A stretch of 6,313 bases of DNA, from the NCBI GenBank assembly GCA_902727905.1, contig CACVAR010000157.1, forward strand, positions 1 through 6,313, given 5' to 3'. The notes beneath the pieces are model-generated. The model was not told the DNA's origin. It made no database searches and worked only from the letters and a program-made list of their open reading frames with translations. Made by a program: the position numbers and the translations under genes. The DNA comes from an uncultured Sulfurovum sp. Lineage in GTDB: Bacteria; Campylobacterota; Campylobacteria; Campylobacterales; Sulfurovaceae. Below, piece after piece: positions 5,754-6,313 of this stretch. Position 1 is the stretch's first letter, and every line of letters begins with the position of its first letter.

Positions 5754-6122
5754 ATGACTGCTGAACAATTACAGTTTCTTTTTTCTCTTTTTTCCTTTGT
5801 AGGGGTTGTGGGAATTTTATTTTATATTATTCTCGAAAGAGCAAAAAGTGAAGAGAAAACTTTAAAAATTGAGGAACTGGAAGAGGAACTTGTGACGCTT
5901 AAAGATTATGTTTACAAATTTGAAGAGCGTTTAGATGAAAAAGATGATTCTGAAGTTGAAAATATAAAAGAAAAAATAATTGCATTGTACGAAGAGGGTG
6001 CAGATATTATGCTTATTGAGAATGCTTTAAATGTTCCAAAAGCTAAAATTGAAATGGTATTAAAATTTCATAATATCAATAAATCTGATAACTGGAGAGA
6101 ATCTATTAATAATGACTTGTAA
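5754..6122 (+). CDS. Small membrane-anchored coiled-coil protein with HTH-like C-terminus
   Basis: 122 residues, function unknown. Residues 7-27 form one membrane helix, 31-62 are a charged heptad-like helix (EELEEELVTLKDYVYKFEERLDE) likely to be a coiled coil, and 71-106 (IIALYEEGADIMLIENALNVPKAKIEMVL) look like a helix-turn-helix of the type found in sigma region 4 or small bacterial HTH proteins. The likely topology is N-terminus in the membrane and the rest in the cytoplasm. GGAGG at 5741-5745, eight bases before the ATG, supports the start; it lies in the last codons of mqnP. The stop overlaps the -35 of the tRNA promoter. Position suggests co-expression with pssA and mqnP, but no role can be assigned. 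Confidence 0.8.
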   Translation: MTAEQLQFLFSLFSFVGVVGILFYIILERAKSEEKTLKIEELEEELVTLKDYVYKFEERLDEKDDSEVENIKEKIIALYEEGADIMLIENALNVPKAKIEMVLKFHNINKSDNWRESINNDL

Positions 6123-6145
6123 TTAACAGATTTTCTTGCTATAAT
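6117..6145 (+). promoter_or_regulatory. tRNA-Arg promoter
   Basis: TTGTAA (6117-6122) and a perfect TATAAT (6140-6145) are separated by 17 bases; the -10 is preceded by TTGC in a T-rich stretch, a common look for stable-RNA promoters in Campylobacterota. The predicted start near 6152 leaves a 5' leader of about 14 bases for RNase P to remove. Confidence 0.75.
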
Positions 6146-6165
6146 TCCGACCTCTTAATACATAT

Positions 6166-6242
6166 GCGTTCATAGCTCAGCTGGATAGAGCATCGGTTTG
6201 CGGTACCGAAGGTCTCAGGTTCGAATCCTGATGGACGTACCA
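6166..6242 (+). tRNA. tRNA-Arg (anticodon GCG)
   Basis: A complete 77-base cloverleaf: acceptor GCGTTCA/TGGACGT (two G-U pairs), D stem GCTC/GAGC, anticodon stem TCGGT/ACCGA with loop TTGCGGT, T stem TCAGG/CCTGA with loop TTCGAAT, discriminator A and encoded CCA. The anticodon at 6200-6202 is GCG, which reads CGC and, by wobble, CGU. A20 in the D loop, C35 and A73 agree with arginine identity. G36-G37 predicts m1G37 by TrmD. A T-rich run (6251-6256) follows and may end the transcript. Confidence 0.95.
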
Positions 6243-6281
6243 CTTTCCCCTTTTTTATCCTAATAAAACTAGGAAACAACA

Positions 6282-6313
6282 ATGAAAACTTATTACTTAT
6301 TACTTATTACCCT
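6282..6313 (+). CDS. Start of a probable secreted or membrane protein, truncated by window edge
   Basis: The ATG at 6282 is preceded by AGGA (6271-6274) at seven bases. Ten codons read MKTYYLLLIT, a basic then hydrophobic beginning like a signal peptide or membrane helix. Everything after is outside the window, so no family can be named. Three tandem heptamers make up most of the visible coding sequence. Confidence 0.5.
   Translation, partial: MKTYYLLLIT
6290..6310 (+). repeat. Three tandem copies of TTATTAC
   Basis: Perfect 7-base repeats at 6290-6296, 6297-6303 and 6304-6310. The run stops at 6311 (CCT). It falls at codons 3-10 of the putative CDS beginning at 6282, where loss or gain of one copy would shift the frame. 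Confidence 0.8.

Noticed and set aside
6258..6274. Hairpin TCCTA/TAGGA after the tRNA as a terminator
   Set aside because: Only five base pairs with a 7-base loop, no T run after it, and its right arm is the ribosome site of the next gene.
1..6313. CRISPR array, insertion sequence or prophage parts
   Set aside because: No spaced direct repeats, transposase, integrase or terminal inverted repeats are visible; the tRNA is intact with no attachment-site duplication in the window.

Overview
The window reads as a chromosomal stretch of an AT-rich member of the Campylobacterota (Epsilonproteobacteria), most like Sulfurimonas, Sulfurovum and relatives. This is inferred from the style of the encoded proteins: a MqnP-type UbiA prenyltransferase expected of a futalosine-pathway menaquinone maker, a MiaA with the DSxALYKExDIxSAKP signature, periplasmic DUF302 and Gcw_chp proteins, and tRNA and mRNA promoters with a strong TATAAT but weak -35. 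No mobile element, CRISPR array or integrase is visible.

Left part (1-1930). A secreted DUF302 protein on the minus strand runs off the left edge. A 475-base non-coding gap separates it from a plus-strand outer-membrane protein of the TIGR02001/Gcw_chp family. The gap holds two Fur-box-like sites sharing the 10-mer TGATAAGCAT, a perfect 14-bp palindrome, and two short minus-strand ORFs that may be remnants of a decayed gene. A strong hairpin lies between the outer-membrane gene and the convergent genes to its right.

Middle part (1931-3390). A two-gene minus-strand unit encodes a shrunken NtrC-like ATPase with a Fis-type DNA-binding tail, then (14-base overlap) a PAS protein with an eroded histidine-kinase-like C-terminal half. 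The pair looks like a two-component system that has lost its phosphotransfer parts and its sigma-54 contact loop. A TATAAT box five bases before the only possible start codon suggests a leaderless transcript. This is the most unusual part of the window.

Right part (3389-6313). miaA (minus) and pssA (plus) diverge from a 55-base gap in which the -10 elements of both directions appear to share the same bases. pssA, mqnP and a small membrane-anchored coiled-coil/HTH protein follow with no base between stop and start codons. They look like one membrane-centred operon: phosphatidylserine synthesis, menaquinone-ring prenylation and an unknown protein. A tRNA-Arg with the uncommon bacterial anticodon GCG follows, with its own promoter. 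The first ten codons of a probable secreted protein, overlapping three tandem copies of a heptamer, end the window.
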